Origin: Novosphingobium capsulatum NBRC 12533 | GTDB lineage: Bacteria > Pseudomonadota > Alphaproteobacteria > Sphingomonadales > Sphingomonadaceae | DNA: 64,000 bases | Direction: 5' to 3' | NCBI RefSeq assembly: GCF_001598375.1 | Contig: NZ_BCYV01000006.1 | Span: 248,001 to 312,000, forward strand | In this document: positions 9,009 to 17,985 of the stretch, one piece after another | Position numbering within the stretch: position 1 is the first letter of the stretch | Layout: each line of letters opens with the position of its first letter | The notes under the pieces: generated by a model | What the model saw: the letters and a program-made list of their open reading frames with translations, nothing else | Databases searched by the model: none | Told to the model about the DNA's origin: nothing | Translations under genes and position numbers: made by a program

Positions 9009-9393
9009 ACGCGCTGCACCGCTCGGTGCAGCCACGTTTTCCGTGCTCGGCGCAGACGTGGCGGTGCGGGGCGATATCACCGCAGCGGCCGATCTGCATG
9101 TGGAAGGCCGCGTCGATGGCGATGTGGCCTGCGCCGCGCTGGTCCAGGGTGAAAGCAGCGTGATCACCGGCGCGATCACCGCCCGCAGCGCGCGCCTTGC
9201 TGGCACGGTCAACGGTGCGGTCACCGTGGCCGACCTGGTCGTGGGCAAGACCGCGCGCATCCTGGGCGATGTGACCTATGACACCCTGACCATCGAGCAG
9301 GGCGCCCAGGTGCAAGGGCGCTTCACTCCGCGCGGCGCCAATGCCGCCGCGGCTGTGCCAGACAGCCTGATCGCGATCAGCACCAGGGTCTGA
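8974..9393 (+). CDS. Bactofilin (polymerising cytoskeletal protein)
   Basis: A 139-residue bactofilin. The central region (about residues 25-120) consists of short repeating beta-helix turns, with recurring patterns such as VRGDITAAADLHVEGRVDGD and TARSARLAGTVNGAV, typical of the family. The flanks are short and disordered. Bactofilins form nucleotide-free filaments at the inner membrane and position peptidoglycan enzymes. The ATG at 8974 lies inside the upstream M23 gene (35-bp overlap), so the two are probably translated together and may work as a scaffold-enzyme pair; that functional link is inferred from family precedents. Confidence 0.9.
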   Translation: MFSKKLATVGTERAAPLGAATFSVLGADVAVRGDITAAADLHVEGRVDGDVACAALVQGESSVITGAITARSARLAGTVNGAVTVADLVVGKTARILGDVTYDTLTIEQGAQVQGRFTPRGANAAAAVPDSLIAISTRV

Positions 9394-9423
9394 CGCGCGC
9401 CAATTGGTGGGCCTCGGCGGGCG

Positions 9424-10569
9424 TTAGCGGAACAGGGCGACGATATCGCCCAGCTTGCCCATCAGCGCGGCATCGCCGTCGCGTGGCGTGGCGCCCAGCC
9501 GCACCACCACCAGCTTGCGCGCGGGGGAAACCAGCACCGCCTGTCCGCCATCGCCCAGCGCGGCCATCATGTCGCGCGGGCCACGCGCGGGAAACAGGCG
9601 CGGCTCGCTGTCGGTGGGCGTGCGGTTGAGCCAGACTCCGGCCCCATACTGCTTTTCGCGAGGGGAGGGGCTGGCCATGAACTCGATCCATTGCCGGGGC
9701 ACCAGTTGCGCCCCGTGCACCGCGCCACGGTTGCGCAGGAACTCGCCAAACCGGGCGAAATCGCGTGCCGTGGCATCGATCATCGCGCCGCCGTTCATCG
9801 TGCCATGCGCGTCATACGAAGGCACGATGCCGCGCATCTGCACCGGTTCGAACAGGCGGGTGCGCAGGTAATCGGCCACGGCCCGGCGCCGGGCATCGGC
9901 GTCTCCACCCGGGGCAAGGACGCGTGCGGCCAGATCAGCCAGGATGATTCCGCTGGCGGCATCGTCCTGGAACCGGGCGCCTGGCTCTGCGGCCAGGGGC
10001 TGGTCCTCGGCCGCGCCGGCCATGTCGTCGCGGCCGGGGCCGAACAGCATGCGGGCCTCGTCACCCGGTTCCTCGCGCAGGCCCGATCGCATCTGCAACA
10101 GGTGGCGCAGGGTGATTTCGCCGCGTGGATCGCCGGGCCGCTGCCACGCTGGCACTGGCGCGGTTTCGTTGAGGCGCAGCCGCCCGTCGGATACCAGCAT
10201 GCCGACCATTACCGCCGTGATTGAACGGGCGATACCGCCGCCGGCAAAACGCGTATTCTCATGATAGCCGGGGCCATAGCGTTCGGCCACGATGCGTCCC
10301 GCGCGCATCACGATTACCGCGCGGGTTTCCCCCGCGCCCTGGGCGGCGGCACCATCATCGGCGGTGAACAGCGCGTCGATCGCGCGGGCCAGGCCTTCGC
10401 GCTCCACTCCCGGGTCATCGATCACCGCCGCCAGCGCCTGGGGCGAGAGCGGCTGCTGCGCCGGCTGGCTGGCCGAGCAGGCGAACAGGACTGGTGCAAG
10501 CGCCGCCGGCACGATAAGGGCCAGCCACCGGCGGGCACAGGGTAAACGGAATCGCGGGGCGCTCTGCAT
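9424..10569 (-). CDS. Serine-hydrolase-like (beta-lactamase/EstB fold) lipoprotein lacking catalytic residues
   Basis: A 381-residue protein with the fold of class C beta-lactamase-type serine hydrolases. The N-terminus has a lipoprotein signal with an LFAC lipobox (Cys31). The conserved surroundings are intact (PGDPRGEITLRHLLQMRSG, ATARDFARFGEFLRNRG, YGAGVWLNR), but all three active-site motifs have changed. The SxxK position reads G112-I-A-R115, the YxS/N position reads D202-D-A, and the HxG position reads D340-G-G. It should be catalytically dead and may be a binding protein. The ATG at 10569 gives the clean lipobox; a start at 10602 is possible. It is divergent from the next gene, with 27 bp between start codons. 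Confidence 0.85.
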   Translation of the reverse strand: MQSAPRFRLPCARRWLALIVPAALAPVLFACSASQPAQQPLSPQALAAVIDDPGVEREGLARAIDALFTADDGAAAQGAGETRAVIVMRAGRIVAERYGPGYHENTRFAGGGIARSITAVMVGMLVSDGRLRLNETAPVPAWQRPGDPRGEITLRHLLQMRSGLREEPGDEARMLFGPGRDDMAGAAEDQPLAAEPGARFQDDAASGIILADLAARVLAPGGDADARRRAVADYLRTRLFEPVQMRGIVPSYDAHGTMNGGAMIDATARDFARFGEFLRNRGAVHGAQLVPRQWIEFMASPSPREKQYGAGVWLNRTPTDSEPRLFPARGPRDMMAALGDGGQAVLVSPARKLVVVRLGATPRDGDAALMGKLGDIVALFR

Positions 10570-10596
10570 GGTTGCCCGGTCTTTCCACCAGATCGA

Positions 10597-11022
10597 ATGC
10601 ACATGGCAACCACCAAGCCTTCTTCATCCCCGAATGATCCGCTCCGTTTTGGTGGCCAACCGCCTGCGTCTCCATCTCCAGGGCCCCGCCGGGCGGGGCA
10701 CTGGGCCTGGCGCGGGCTGGCAGCAATCGTCATCATCGGCCTTGTCGTGGGCGCGGTATTCGTCGCCTTTGTCTGGCGCCCGGCGCACGACAACGCGCGA
10801 ATCGAGGCGGCGCGCGCCGCCCGCCTGGCCTGCTCGTGCCGCTATATTGGCGGTAGGGCGCTGGGTGATTGCGAAAAGGACAATCCCAAGGGCCGCTTCC
10901 CGGTCTCGCTGGCCGAGGATGCAACCGCTCACAGCGTGACCGCTACGGTTCCGCTCGCCGCCGCGCAAACTGCCACCTATCGCGAAGGCTGGGGCTGCCA
11001 GTTGCAGGCCTGGCGCGATTGA
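10597..11022 (+). CDS. Single-pass membrane protein of unknown function
   Basis: A 141-residue protein (start at 10597 or the second ATG at 10603). The N-terminal 35 residues are Ser/Pro-rich and cytoplasmic, one membrane helix spans about residues 41-62, and the periplasmic domain contains four cysteines, beginning with CSCRYIGGRALGDC and ending with GWGCQLQAW. The cysteines suggest disulfides. Similar proteins, ending in a TATYREGWGC-like motif, occur in sphingomonads as far as I recall, often beside the serine-hydrolase gene found here in divergent orientation. Function unknown; a joint role with the neighbouring pseudoenzyme is only a guess. Confidence 0.75.
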   Translation: MHMATTKPSSSPNDPLRFGGQPPASPSPGPRRAGHWAWRGLAAIVIIGLVVGAVFVAFVWRPAHDNARIEAARAARLACSCRYIGGRALGDCEKDNPKGRFPVSLAEDATAHSVTATVPLAAAQTATYREGWGCQLQAWRD

Positions 11023-11059
11023 GGCGCGGGCAGGGGGAGCACCCCTGCCGCACTCGGGT

Positions 11060-12265
11060 TTACAGCGCGGCCAGCGGCTCGGCCGCTTCGGTGCCGTCGA
11101 TCCAGCCGCCGCCGATCACCCGGTCCCCGGCATAGAGCACCGCCGCCTGGCCCGGCGCCACGCCATATTCGGGCGTGGCAAAGCGCAAGGTCGTGGCGGC
11201 GCCGTCGCCGAACGGGCCGTCCAGCGTGACCGGCACCGGCTTGGCCAGCGAGCGCACCTTGGCGGTCAGCGGCGTGCCATCGGTCGGCAGGGCGCCGATG
11301 CGGTTGGTTTCAATGACGCGCGCCGCGGCCACGCCCAGCAACTGGCGCGGCCCCACCAGCACGCGGGCGTTGGCCGCGTCCAGACCCACGACATAGAGCG
11401 GTTCAGGCTGGCCGCCGATTTCCAGCCCGCGGCGCTGGCCCACGGTATAGTGGATCACGCCCTGGTGCTGACCCAGCACGGCGCCGCTCTGGGCATGGAC
11501 GATCGTGCCGGGGCGCCCGCCTTCGGGGCGAACGCTGCGCACGATCTTGGCGTAGTCGCCATCGGGTACAAAGCAGATGTCCTGGCTATCGGGCTTGGCG
11601 GCAACCGCCAGGCCCATGGCCTGGGCCAGGGCGCGCACTTGCGGCTTGGGCAGGCCGCCCAGCGGAAAGCGCAGGAAATCGAGCTGTTCCTGCGTCGTGC
11701 CATAAAGAAAATAGCTCTGGTCGCGGGCCGGATCGGCGGCGCGGTGCAACTGCGCACCTTGGGGCGTTGCCACCCGGCGAACATAGTGCCCGGTCGCCAG
11801 GCAATCGGCGCCCAGTTCGCGCGCCATGGCCAAAAGATCGGTGAACTTGGGGCCCATGTTGCAGCGGATGCAGGGAATCGGGGTGCGGCCCGCCAGGTAA
11901 TCGTCGGCAAAGCGCTCGACCACCTCTTCGCGGAAACGCGATTCGTGATCGAACACATAGTGGGCAATGCCCAGGCGATCGGCCACGGCGCGTGCATCGC
12001 GGATGTCATCGCCGGCGCAGCAGGCTCCCTTGCGCCCGGTGGCGGCGCCGTAATCGTAAAGTTGCAGCGTGATGCCAATGACTTCGGCGCCGCTCGCAGC
12101 GGCCAGGCCGGCCACTACCGAGCTGTCCACCCCGCCCGACATCGCCACCACGATGCGCCGCGCGCTTGCCGGGGTGGCCAGATCGAACAGGGGCAATGGA
12201 TCGGCCAGGCCGGTAAAATCAGGCACCAACTGGGGGATCGCGGACGGGGGGATGCAATGCGACAT
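11060..12265 (-). CDS. mnmA: tRNA 2-thiouridine(34) synthase MnmA
   Basis: A 401-residue ATP-dependent thiouridylase that installs sulfur at U34 of tRNAs for Lys, Glu and Gln. The PP-loop SGGVDSS is at residues 43-49, the catalytic cysteines lie in RCNMGPKF and [13 protein letters not shown], and the C-terminal beta-barrel follows ([20 protein letters not shown]). The N-terminal 30 residues before the PP-loop are longer than in E. coli but usual in sphingomonads. It is divergent from the sciP operon. Confidence 0.95.
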   Translation of the reverse strand: MSHCIPPSAIPQLVPDFTGLADPLPLFDLATPASARRIVVAMSGGVDSSVVAGLAAASGAEVIGITLQLYDYGAATGRKGACCAGDDIRDARAVADRLGIAHYVFDHESRFREEVVERFADDYLAGRTPIPCIRCNMGPKFTDLLAMARELGADCLATGHYVRRVATPQGAQLHRAADPARDQSYFLYGTTQEQLDFLRFPLGGLPKPQVRALAQAMGLAVAAKPDSQDICFVPDGDYAKIVRSVRPEGGRPGTIVHAQSGAVLGQHQGVIHYTVGQRRGLEIGGQPEPLYVVGLDAANARVLVGPRQLLGVAAARVIETNRIGALPTDGTPLTAKVRSLAKPVPVTLDGPFGDGAATTLRFATPEYGVAPGQAAVLYAGDRVIGGGWIDGTEAAEPLAAL

Positions 12266-12343
12266 GGCCCGCCCATAGGCGCTTTTCCCACGGTTTTCAG
12301 CGCAAAAATGGCACGGAACGGGCGGGGTGCGCTGGCCATGTGG

Positions 12344-12358
12344 TTAATTTTTTGTAAA
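12344..12358 (+). promoter_or_regulatory. CtrA-box-like element upstream of the sciP operon
   Basis: TTAA-N7-TAAA, one mismatch from the alphaproteobacterial CtrA consensus TTAA-N7-TTAA. It lies 47 bp before the first gene of the sciP operon. SciP is the CtrA inhibitor and its gene is a CtrA target in Caulobacter, so a CtrA site is expected here. A further half-site, TTAACCCAAAC, occurs at 12642-12652 inside the first gene. Position and match are suggestive, not proof. Confidence 0.4.
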
Positions 12359-12404
12359 GGGCGGTTTTACACTCCCTTATCCCTATCGGGCTACTGTCAG
12401 CCCC

Positions 12405-12755
12405 ATGGATTTGGGTTTTGAAGATCTGCGCGGCCTGGTGGGCGCCGAATCGGCAGGAGTGCTGCGCAAGCTGCACTGGGCCGAATTCTGTGCCCGGCTG
12501 GAAGCCGCACAGGACCTGCGGCGGGTGTCGCAGGATTCCGTACTGGCGATGCCGGGCGGAACGGGCCTTGGCAGCTCCCATCGGGTCGCAGCCTGGATGT
12601 TGCACAAGGCAGGTGAACACACGGCAGGTCATGAAGATCTCGTTAACCCAAACTCTTCAGTGAATGGCAAAATGGAGGGAAGCACAACGGTGATGAAGCC
12701 AAACAGGCCGTCCCCCCCGCCGAAAGGCTCAGCTGACCGACGAGAAGTGCCATGA
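12405..12755 (+). CDS. Conserved hypothetical protein translationally coupled to sciP
   Basis: A 116-residue soluble protein with no signal or membrane segment. Residues 8-70 are helical (LRGLVGAESAG, LHWAEFCARLEAAQDLRRV); the C-terminal 45 residues are polar and Pro/Ser-rich, probably disordered. The stop overlaps the sciP ATG by 4 bp (ATGA at 12752-12755), strong evidence that the frame is really translated. I recall similar small genes before DUF1153/sciP in other sphingomonads but no function. Context suggests cell-cycle-linked expression. Confidence 0.7.
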   Translation: MDLGFEDLRGLVGAESAGVLRKLHWAEFCARLEAAQDLRRVSQDSVLAMPGGTGLGSSHRVAAWMLHKAGEHTAGHEDLVNPNSSVNGKMEGSTTVMKPNRPSPPPKGSADRREVP

Positions 12756-13051
12756 TCGAAAATCAGAAAATCAGGCCGGCGCAGGTTATTGGTCCCTTGG
12801 GTGAACCGCTGACGCTGGATAACCTGCCCCCCGCCAACACCACCCGCTGGGTGGTGCGCCGCAAGGCCGAAGTGGTCGCGGCGGTCAATGGTGGGTTGCT
12901 GACCATTGATGAGGCGTGCGAACGCTATGGCCTCACCCTCGAAGAATTCGCCTCGTGGCAGCGCGCGGTGGATCGCTCGGGGATGCAGGGCCTGCGGGTC
13001 ACGCGTATCCAGCACTATCGCGACCTTTACGAGCGCCAGCTCAAGTATTGA
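12752..13051 (+). CDS. sciP: CtrA inhibitor SciP (DUF1153 family)
   Basis: A 99-residue protein matching the DUF1153/SciP family almost end to end: GPLGEPLTLDNLPP, then TTRWVVRRKAEVVAAV, then the helix-turn-helix segment GGLLTIDEACERYGLTLEEF, and the C-terminal RVTRIQHYRDLYERQ. In Caulobacter, SciP binds the master cell-cycle regulator CtrA and blocks transcription of CtrA-activated genes in G1. The ATG overlaps the preceding stop (ATGA) and follows a GAGAAG ribosome-binding site. A strong terminator lies 74 bp downstream. Confidence 0.95.
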   Translation: MIENQKIRPAQVIGPLGEPLTLDNLPPANTTRWVVRRKAEVVAAVNGGLLTIDEACERYGLTLEEFASWQRAVDRSGMQGLRVTRIQHYRDLYERQLKY

Positions 13052-13124
13052 TCACGCGCTGGCTTGCCGGCCCGGTGCATTGCGCCGGGGCTGGCAGCCC
13101 GCGCCACACCGCCATCCACGGTGC

Positions 13125-13155
13125 GGCCGTCCGGGGCAACCCGGGCGGCCGTTTT
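13125..13155 (+). terminator. Rho-independent terminator after sciP
   Basis: Stem GGCCGTCCGGG / CCCGGGCGGCC (13125-13135 and 13140-13150, one G-T pair) with loop GCAA, followed by GTTTT. It ends the two-gene sciP operon. Confidence 0.85.
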
Positions 13156-13584
13156 GGCGTCTCGGCCCCGCAGCGGTGGGTTCGTTGCCGAGGCGAAACG
13201 CAAATACTTCGGTTATGACGTTGTTTGTCGAGCCGTGATTGCAACTGGTCGTTGCGCCCGCTAAAAGCTGCGTAAATGCTGGCAAGGTAAGGAACCTTCG
13301 GAACGTGGCGCTTGATGCGCGGCGCTTGGCGAAGGCGGGGGCCATGCCGGCGACCGGCGTTGCCGGCGGCTGGCCCATGCCGGTGGCCGGCCGCGATGAC
13401 AGGCAGCCGGGCAACCGGCCGCTACGTTAGACCGACGTTGGGAACACATCGCCCGGCCTGTCGCTGCGCATGGCGCAAGGATGGGGCGGGCAAAGGGGAT
13501 CGTGGCCCGGGCTGCGTGGTGCCGCATTGGCACGCGCTTGCCGGTTGGGCTGGGGAGGCAATTCTGCTGGACAAGACGCAAGAC
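13156..13584 (+). other. Non-coding interval before the RND efflux operon
   Basis: No convincing gene on either strand. The left part (13195-13300) is relatively AT-rich for this genome and could hold the promoter of the efflux operon; I see no clean -35/-10 pair and no nearby regulator gene. The efflux frame remains open through part of this interval, but the translation there is low-complexity Arg/Pro/Gly. Confidence 0.4.
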
Positions 13585-14736
13585 ATGAGCAGCCTGGCCG
13601 ATGTGCCGGCAACCGGTGGCAATCGGCGGCGTGCCTTTGCCATCGGCGCGGGGCTGGTCGTGCTGCTGGCTCTCGCCTGGTGGCTGATGCACCGCGATGC
13701 CGGCGGGCCCAAGGCGCCCGATGCCGCCACCCAGGCTCAGACCGTTACGGTGGTGGCGCCGGGCCAGCAGACCGTTGACGCCACCGTGGTGGCCAGCGGC
13801 GTGATTGCCGCCAAGCGCGAAATGCCCGTGGGCATTGCCGGCGAAGGCGGCATCGTGCGCAGCGTGCTGGTCGATGCCGGCACCTGGGTCCATGCCGGGC
13901 AGGTACTGGCCGTGGTCGATCGCTCGGTCCAGGTGCAGCAGGTGGCCAGCCAGGCTGCCGGGGTGCAAGTGCAGGAAGCCAACGCTCGCATCGCCCAAAG
14001 CAATCTCGATCGTGCGCTCAAGCTGGTGGCCAAGGGCTTCATCTCCAAGGCCGATATCGATCAGCTGACCGCCACACGCGATGCCGCTGTGGCGCAGGTG
14101 CGCGTGGCCCGCGCCACGCTGGGCCAGCTGCGCGCCAGCACGGCGCGGCTCAACATCGTGGCCCCGGCCGACGGCCTGGTGCTGACCCGCGCGGTAGAGC
14201 CGGGGCAGATCGTCAGCGCGGGCAGCGGCACGCTGTTCCGCATGGCCAAGGATGGCGAACTGGAAATGCAGGCACGCCTTGCCGAAGTGGACCTGGCGCG
14301 CATGCACGTGGGCGTGACCGCCCAGATCACCCCGGTCGGCACGGCGCAAAGCTTTACCGGCACGGTGTGGCAGGTGGCGCCGACGATCGATCCGACCACG
14401 CGTGAAGGCATTGCCCGCATCGCGTTGCGCTATGATCCGGCGCTGCGTCCGGGCGGCTTTGCCAGCGCCACGATCCGCAGCGGCGTCACCACGGCGCCGG
14501 TCCTGCCCGAAACCGCCATTCTCAGCGATGAAAACGGCAGCTTCGTCTATATCCTCGATGGCGCCAACAAGGTGACGCGCCGCGCGGTGAAGATCGGCGA
14601 CGTTACCGCGCACGGGATCGTCGTGCGCGAAGGTCTCTCGGGCAACGAGCGCGTGGTGCTGCGCGCGGGTGGCTTCCTCAATCCCGGCGATACGGTCCGG
14701 CCGGTCACGGCCGGCACTGCCGCCGCGGCGCACTGA
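13585..14736 (+). CDS. RND efflux periplasmic adaptor (membrane fusion protein)
   Basis: A 383-residue HlyD/AcrA-type adaptor. An N-terminal membrane helix (about residues 16-34) anchors it. The lipoyl half-motifs (GGIVRSVLVDAGTWVHAGQVL and IVAPADGLVLTRAVEPGQIV) flank a short alpha-hairpin (about 115-180), followed by the beta-barrel and membrane-proximal domains (TIDPTTREGIARIALRY, TAPVLPETAIL). The ATG at 13585 was chosen because the frame upstream is low complexity; the RBS is weak. The RND pump gene follows after 33 bp. No outer-membrane factor is encoded nearby, so an unlinked TolC-like protein must complete the system. Confidence 0.92.
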   Translation: MSSLADVPATGGNRRRAFAIGAGLVVLLALAWWLMHRDAGGPKAPDAATQAQTVTVVAPGQQTVDATVVASGVIAAKREMPVGIAGEGGIVRSVLVDAGTWVHAGQVLAVVDRSVQVQQVASQAAGVQVQEANARIAQSNLDRALKLVAKGFISKADIDQLTATRDAAVAQVRVARATLGQLRASTARLNIVAPADGLVLTRAVEPGQIVSAGSGTLFRMAKDGELEMQARLAEVDLARMHVGVTAQITPVGTAQSFTGTVWQVAPTIDPTTREGIARIALRYDPALRPGGFASATIRSGVTTAPVLPETAILSDENGSFVYILDGANKVTRRAVKIGDVTAHGIVVREGLSGNERVVLRAGGFLNPGDTVRPVTAGTAAAAH

Positions 14737-14769
14737 TCGACCACCCGTGATCGGACCAGGGAAACGGCC

Positions 14770-17700
14770 ATGAACTTTCGCAATCTCTCGGCCTGGTCCA
14801 TCCGCAACCCGGTCGTTCCCATCGTCCTGTTCCTGGGGCTGACCCTGGCGGGCTTGGTCTCCTTCATGCTGATGAAGGTGCAGGACCAGCCCGATATCGA
14901 GTTTCCGCTGGTGATCGTGCAGATCAGCCAGCCCGGCGCCGCGCCCACTGAAATCGAGACCCAGATCACGCAGCGGGTGGAAAGCGCCGTGCGCACCATC
15001 GCCGGGGTCGACACGATCACCTCCACCGCGTCGGAAGGCTCCAGCCAGACGATGGTGCAGTTCAAGATCGGCACCGACATCTATGGCGCGGTGGCCGAAG
15101 TGAAGAACGCGGTGGACCAGGTGCGTGGCGATCTGCCCGACGGCATCCTGGAACCGCAGGTGTTCAAGGCCGAAACCTCGTCCGATCCGATCGCCTATTG
15201 GGCGGTGTCGGCCGATGACATGACGATCGAGCAACTGTCGTGGTTCGTCGACGATACCGTGGCCAAGCGCCTGCTGGCGGTGCCCGGCATGGCCGAGGTG
15301 CATCGCGCCGGCGGCGTTACCCGCGAAATCGCCGTGACGCTCGATCCCATGCGCATGAAGTCGTTCGGCGTGACCGCGATGCAGGTCAACAATGCCCTGC
15401 GCCAGGTCAACCTCAACGCGGCGGGCGGCAAGGCCGAAGTGGCCGGCGCGCGCCAGTCGGTGCGCGTGCTCGGCAACGCGCGGTCCGCCTTCGATCTGGG
15501 GCAGACGCAGATTTCCGTGGCAGCCGGCCGGGTGATCCGCCTGTCCGATGTCGCCGACGTGCGCGACAGCTTCAGCGAAATCACCTCGATCGCCAAGTTC
15601 AACGGCAAGCCGGTCGTCACGTTCAGCATCGCCCGCGCCCGCGGCGAATCCGATGTCAGCGTCTATGACGATACGGTCAAGGAACTGGCCAAGATCTCGG
15701 CCGAGCAAGGCCACAAGATCCGCTTCACCCAGCTGTTCACCAGCGTGAACTACACCAAGCAGCAGTACCACACCTCGATGTCCTCGATGGTCGAAGGCGC
15801 GGTGCTGGCGGTGATCGTGGTGTTCTTCTTCCTGCGCGATTGGCGGGCCACGTTCGTGTCGGCCATCGCCATTCCGCTCTCGGCCATTCCCACGTTCGCT
15901 GTGATGCATCTCATGGGCTTTACGCTCAACACCATGTCGCTGCTTGCGCTGGGCCTGGTGGCGGGCGTGCTGGTGGACGATGCGATCGTGGAAATCGAGA
16001 ACATCGTGCGGCATATCCGCATGGGCAAGACGCCGTTCCAGGCCGCGATCGACGCGGCCGACGAAATCGGCCTGGCGGTGGTGGCCACCACCTTCTCGAT
16101 CGTGGCGGTGTTCCTGCCGGTGGGCCTGATGCCGGGCATCTCGGGCCAGTTCTTCAAGAACTTTGGCCTGACCGTAGTAGTGGCAGTGCTGTTCTCGCTG
16201 CTGGTGGCGCGCATGATCACGCCGATGGTCGCGGCCTATTTCCTCAAGCGTGACCAGCGCGACATTCCCCATGGCGAAGGCCCGTGGATGGACCGTTACA
16301 TGGCGGTGCTGCGCTGGTCGCTCGATACTACGCGTGCGGCTGCCTATCGCGCGCTGCATCCGCGCCGCCGGGTGCGGGCGCGGCTGCGCGATCATCGCCT
16401 GTGGATGATGGGCATCGGCCTTGGCGCGCTGGTGCTGACGGGCGCTATGTTCGTGGTCATCCCCACGCAGTTCTTCCCCGATACCGATAGTGATTTCTCG
16501 CAGATCAACGTGGAAATGGTGCCCGGCACCACGATCGACCAGACGGCCGCCAAGGTGGATGAGGTGTACAACCTGATCCGCAACGAGCCCGAGATCGAAG
16601 TGGCGCTGGAGCGGATCACCGAGGGCAGCGGGCGCATCATCATGACGCTGCGCAAGGACCGCCCGCGCACCAGCCTGCAGTTCCAGCGCGAACTGACCCC
16701 GCGCCTGCAGCAGATCGCCGATGCGCGCGTCACGTTCCAAAGCCAGAATGGCGGCGGCGGTGGCGGCTCGGGCCGGCCGATCAGCGTGATGCTCTCGGGC
16801 TCTGATCCCGATCTCCTGCAGCGCACCGCGCAAACCCTGGTGCAGCAGATGAGCGGGCTCAAGCAACTGGTGGCGCCGCGCATCAGCGCCGACTTGCGCC
16901 GCCCGGAAATCGTCATCACCCCGCATCTTGATCTGGCCGCCTCGCTCGGCGTGACGACCCAGGCGCTCAGCCAGACGATCCGCATCGCCACCCAGGGCGA
17001 AATCGACATGAACAGCGCCAAGTTCTCGCTGTCCGATCGCCAGGTACCGATCCGGGTCAAGCTGCCGCTCGATTCCCGCCGCGATCTGTCGACCATCGAA
17101 AACCTGCCGGTGCAGACTGCGATGGGCACGTCGGTGCCGCTGGCGCGCGTTGCCAGCATCGGCTTTGGCTCGGGCCCCACCACGATCCAGCGCTACAACC
17201 AGAACCACCGCATCTTCGTGGGCGCCGATCTGCCGCCCGGCGTGGTCAAGGGCACGGCGATGGATGCCATTGCCAAGCTGCCGATCATGCAGAACCTGCC
17301 CACCGGCGTATCCAACGCCCCGGCCGGGGAAGACCGCTGGCAGCAGGAAATGCTCACCAACTTCTTCATCGCGCTCGCCACCGGCGTGCTGCTGGTGTTC
17401 TCGGTGCTGGTGCTGCTCTATCACCGCTTCGTCTCGCCGCTGGTCAACATGGGCTCGCTGTTCCTGGCGCCGCTGGGTGGGCTGATGCTGCTGGGCCTGG
17501 TTGGCCAGGCACTGAGCCTGCCGGTGTTCATCGGCGTGCTCATGCTGTTCGGCATCGTCGCCAAGAACTCGATCCTGCTGATCGACTTCGCGATCGAGGA
17601 AATGTCGACCGGCAAAGGCAAGCTGGAGGCGATTACCGAGGCCGGGCACAAGCGCGCGCAGCCGATCATCATGACCACCGTGGCGATGATCGCCGGCATG

Positions 17701-17985
17701 GTGCCCACTGCCATTTCGGTGGGCGGTGACGCGGGCTGGCGCGCGCCGATGGGCACGGTGGTGATCGGCGGCCTCACGCTCTCCACCCTGCTCACGCTGC
17801 TGATCGTGCCGGCCGGTTTCAGCCTGGCTGACGGCTTTGAAAAGCGGCTTGGTCCCTGGCTGGCCCGCGTGTTCCTGGCCAGCCAGCCGCGTGCCGCCGG
17901 GCATGGCGCCAAGGGCGCGCCTGGCGGCCCCGGCGGCCATGCCGATGGGAACCACACCGTGCATGAGGCATTCCCGGCGGAGTGA
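14770..17985 (+). CDS. RND multidrug efflux transporter permease
   Basis: A 1071-residue inner-membrane RND pump with the typical duplicated layout: 12 membrane helices and two large periplasmic porter/docking loops (after TM1 and TM7). The proton relay is intact: D403/D404 in LVDDAIVEIEN of TM4 and K932 in FGIVAKNSILL of TM10. Substrates are probably hydrophobic or amphiphilic compounds, but sequence alone does not say which. Near residue 660 there is a glycine run (NGGGGGGSGRP) in the second porter loop, longer than I expect for the family. The C-terminal tail is Gly/His-rich (AKGAPGGPGGHADGNH). GAAA/GGAAA precedes the ATG; the stop overlaps the next gene by GTGA. Confidence 0.95.
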   Translation: MNFRNLSAWSIRNPVVPIVLFLGLTLAGLVSFMLMKVQDQPDIEFPLVIVQISQPGAAPTEIETQITQRVESAVRTIAGVDTITSTASEGSSQTMVQFKIGTDIYGAVAEVKNAVDQVRGDLPDGILEPQVFKAETSSDPIAYWAVSADDMTIEQLSWFVDDTVAKRLLAVPGMAEVHRAGGVTREIAVTLDPMRMKSFGVTAMQVNNALRQVNLNAAGGKAEVAGARQSVRVLGNARSAFDLGQTQISVAAGRVIRLSDVADVRDSFSEITSIAKFNGKPVVTFSIARARGESDVSVYDDTVKELAKISAEQGHKIRFTQLFTSVNYTKQQYHTSMSSMVEGAVLAVIVVFFFLRDWRATFVSAIAIPLSAIPTFAVMHLMGFTLNTMSLLALGLVAGVLVDDAIVEIENIVRHIRMGKTPFQAAIDAADEIGLAVVATTFSIVAVFLPVGLMPGISGQFFKNFGLTVVVAVLFSLLVARMITPMVAAYFLKRDQRDIPHGEGPWMDRYMAVLRWSLDTTRAAAYRALHPRRRVRARLRDHRLWMMGIGLGALVLTGAMFVVIPTQFFPDTDSDFSQINVEMVPGTTIDQTAAKVDEVYNLIRNEPEIEVALERITEGSGRIIMTLRKDRPRTSLQFQRELTPRLQQIADARVTFQSQNGGGGGGSGRPISVMLSGSDPDLLQRTAQTLVQQMSGLKQLVAPRISADLRRPEIVITPHLDLAASLGVTTQALSQTIRIATQGEIDMNSAKFSLSDRQVPIRVKLPLDSRRDLSTIENLPVQTAMGTSVPLARVASIGFGSGPTTIQRYNQNHRIFVGADLPPGVVKGTAMDAIAKLPIMQNLPTGVSNAPAGEDRWQQEMLTNFFIALATGVLLVFSVLVLLYHRFVSPLVNMGSLFLAPLGGLMLLGLVGQALSLPVFIGVLMLFGIVAKNSILLIDFAIEEMSTGKGKLEAITEAGHKRAQPIIMTTVAMIAGMVPTAISVGGDAGWRAPMGTVVIGGLTLSTLLTLLIVPAGFSLADGFEKRLGPWLARVFLASQPRAAGHGAKGAPGGPGGHADGNHTVHEAFPAE

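Noticed and set aside
13261..17964. 1567-codon open frame antisense to the RND efflux genes
   Set aside because: Low-complexity translation rich in His, Arg, Gln and Gly; the sense strand encodes clear MFP and RND proteins.
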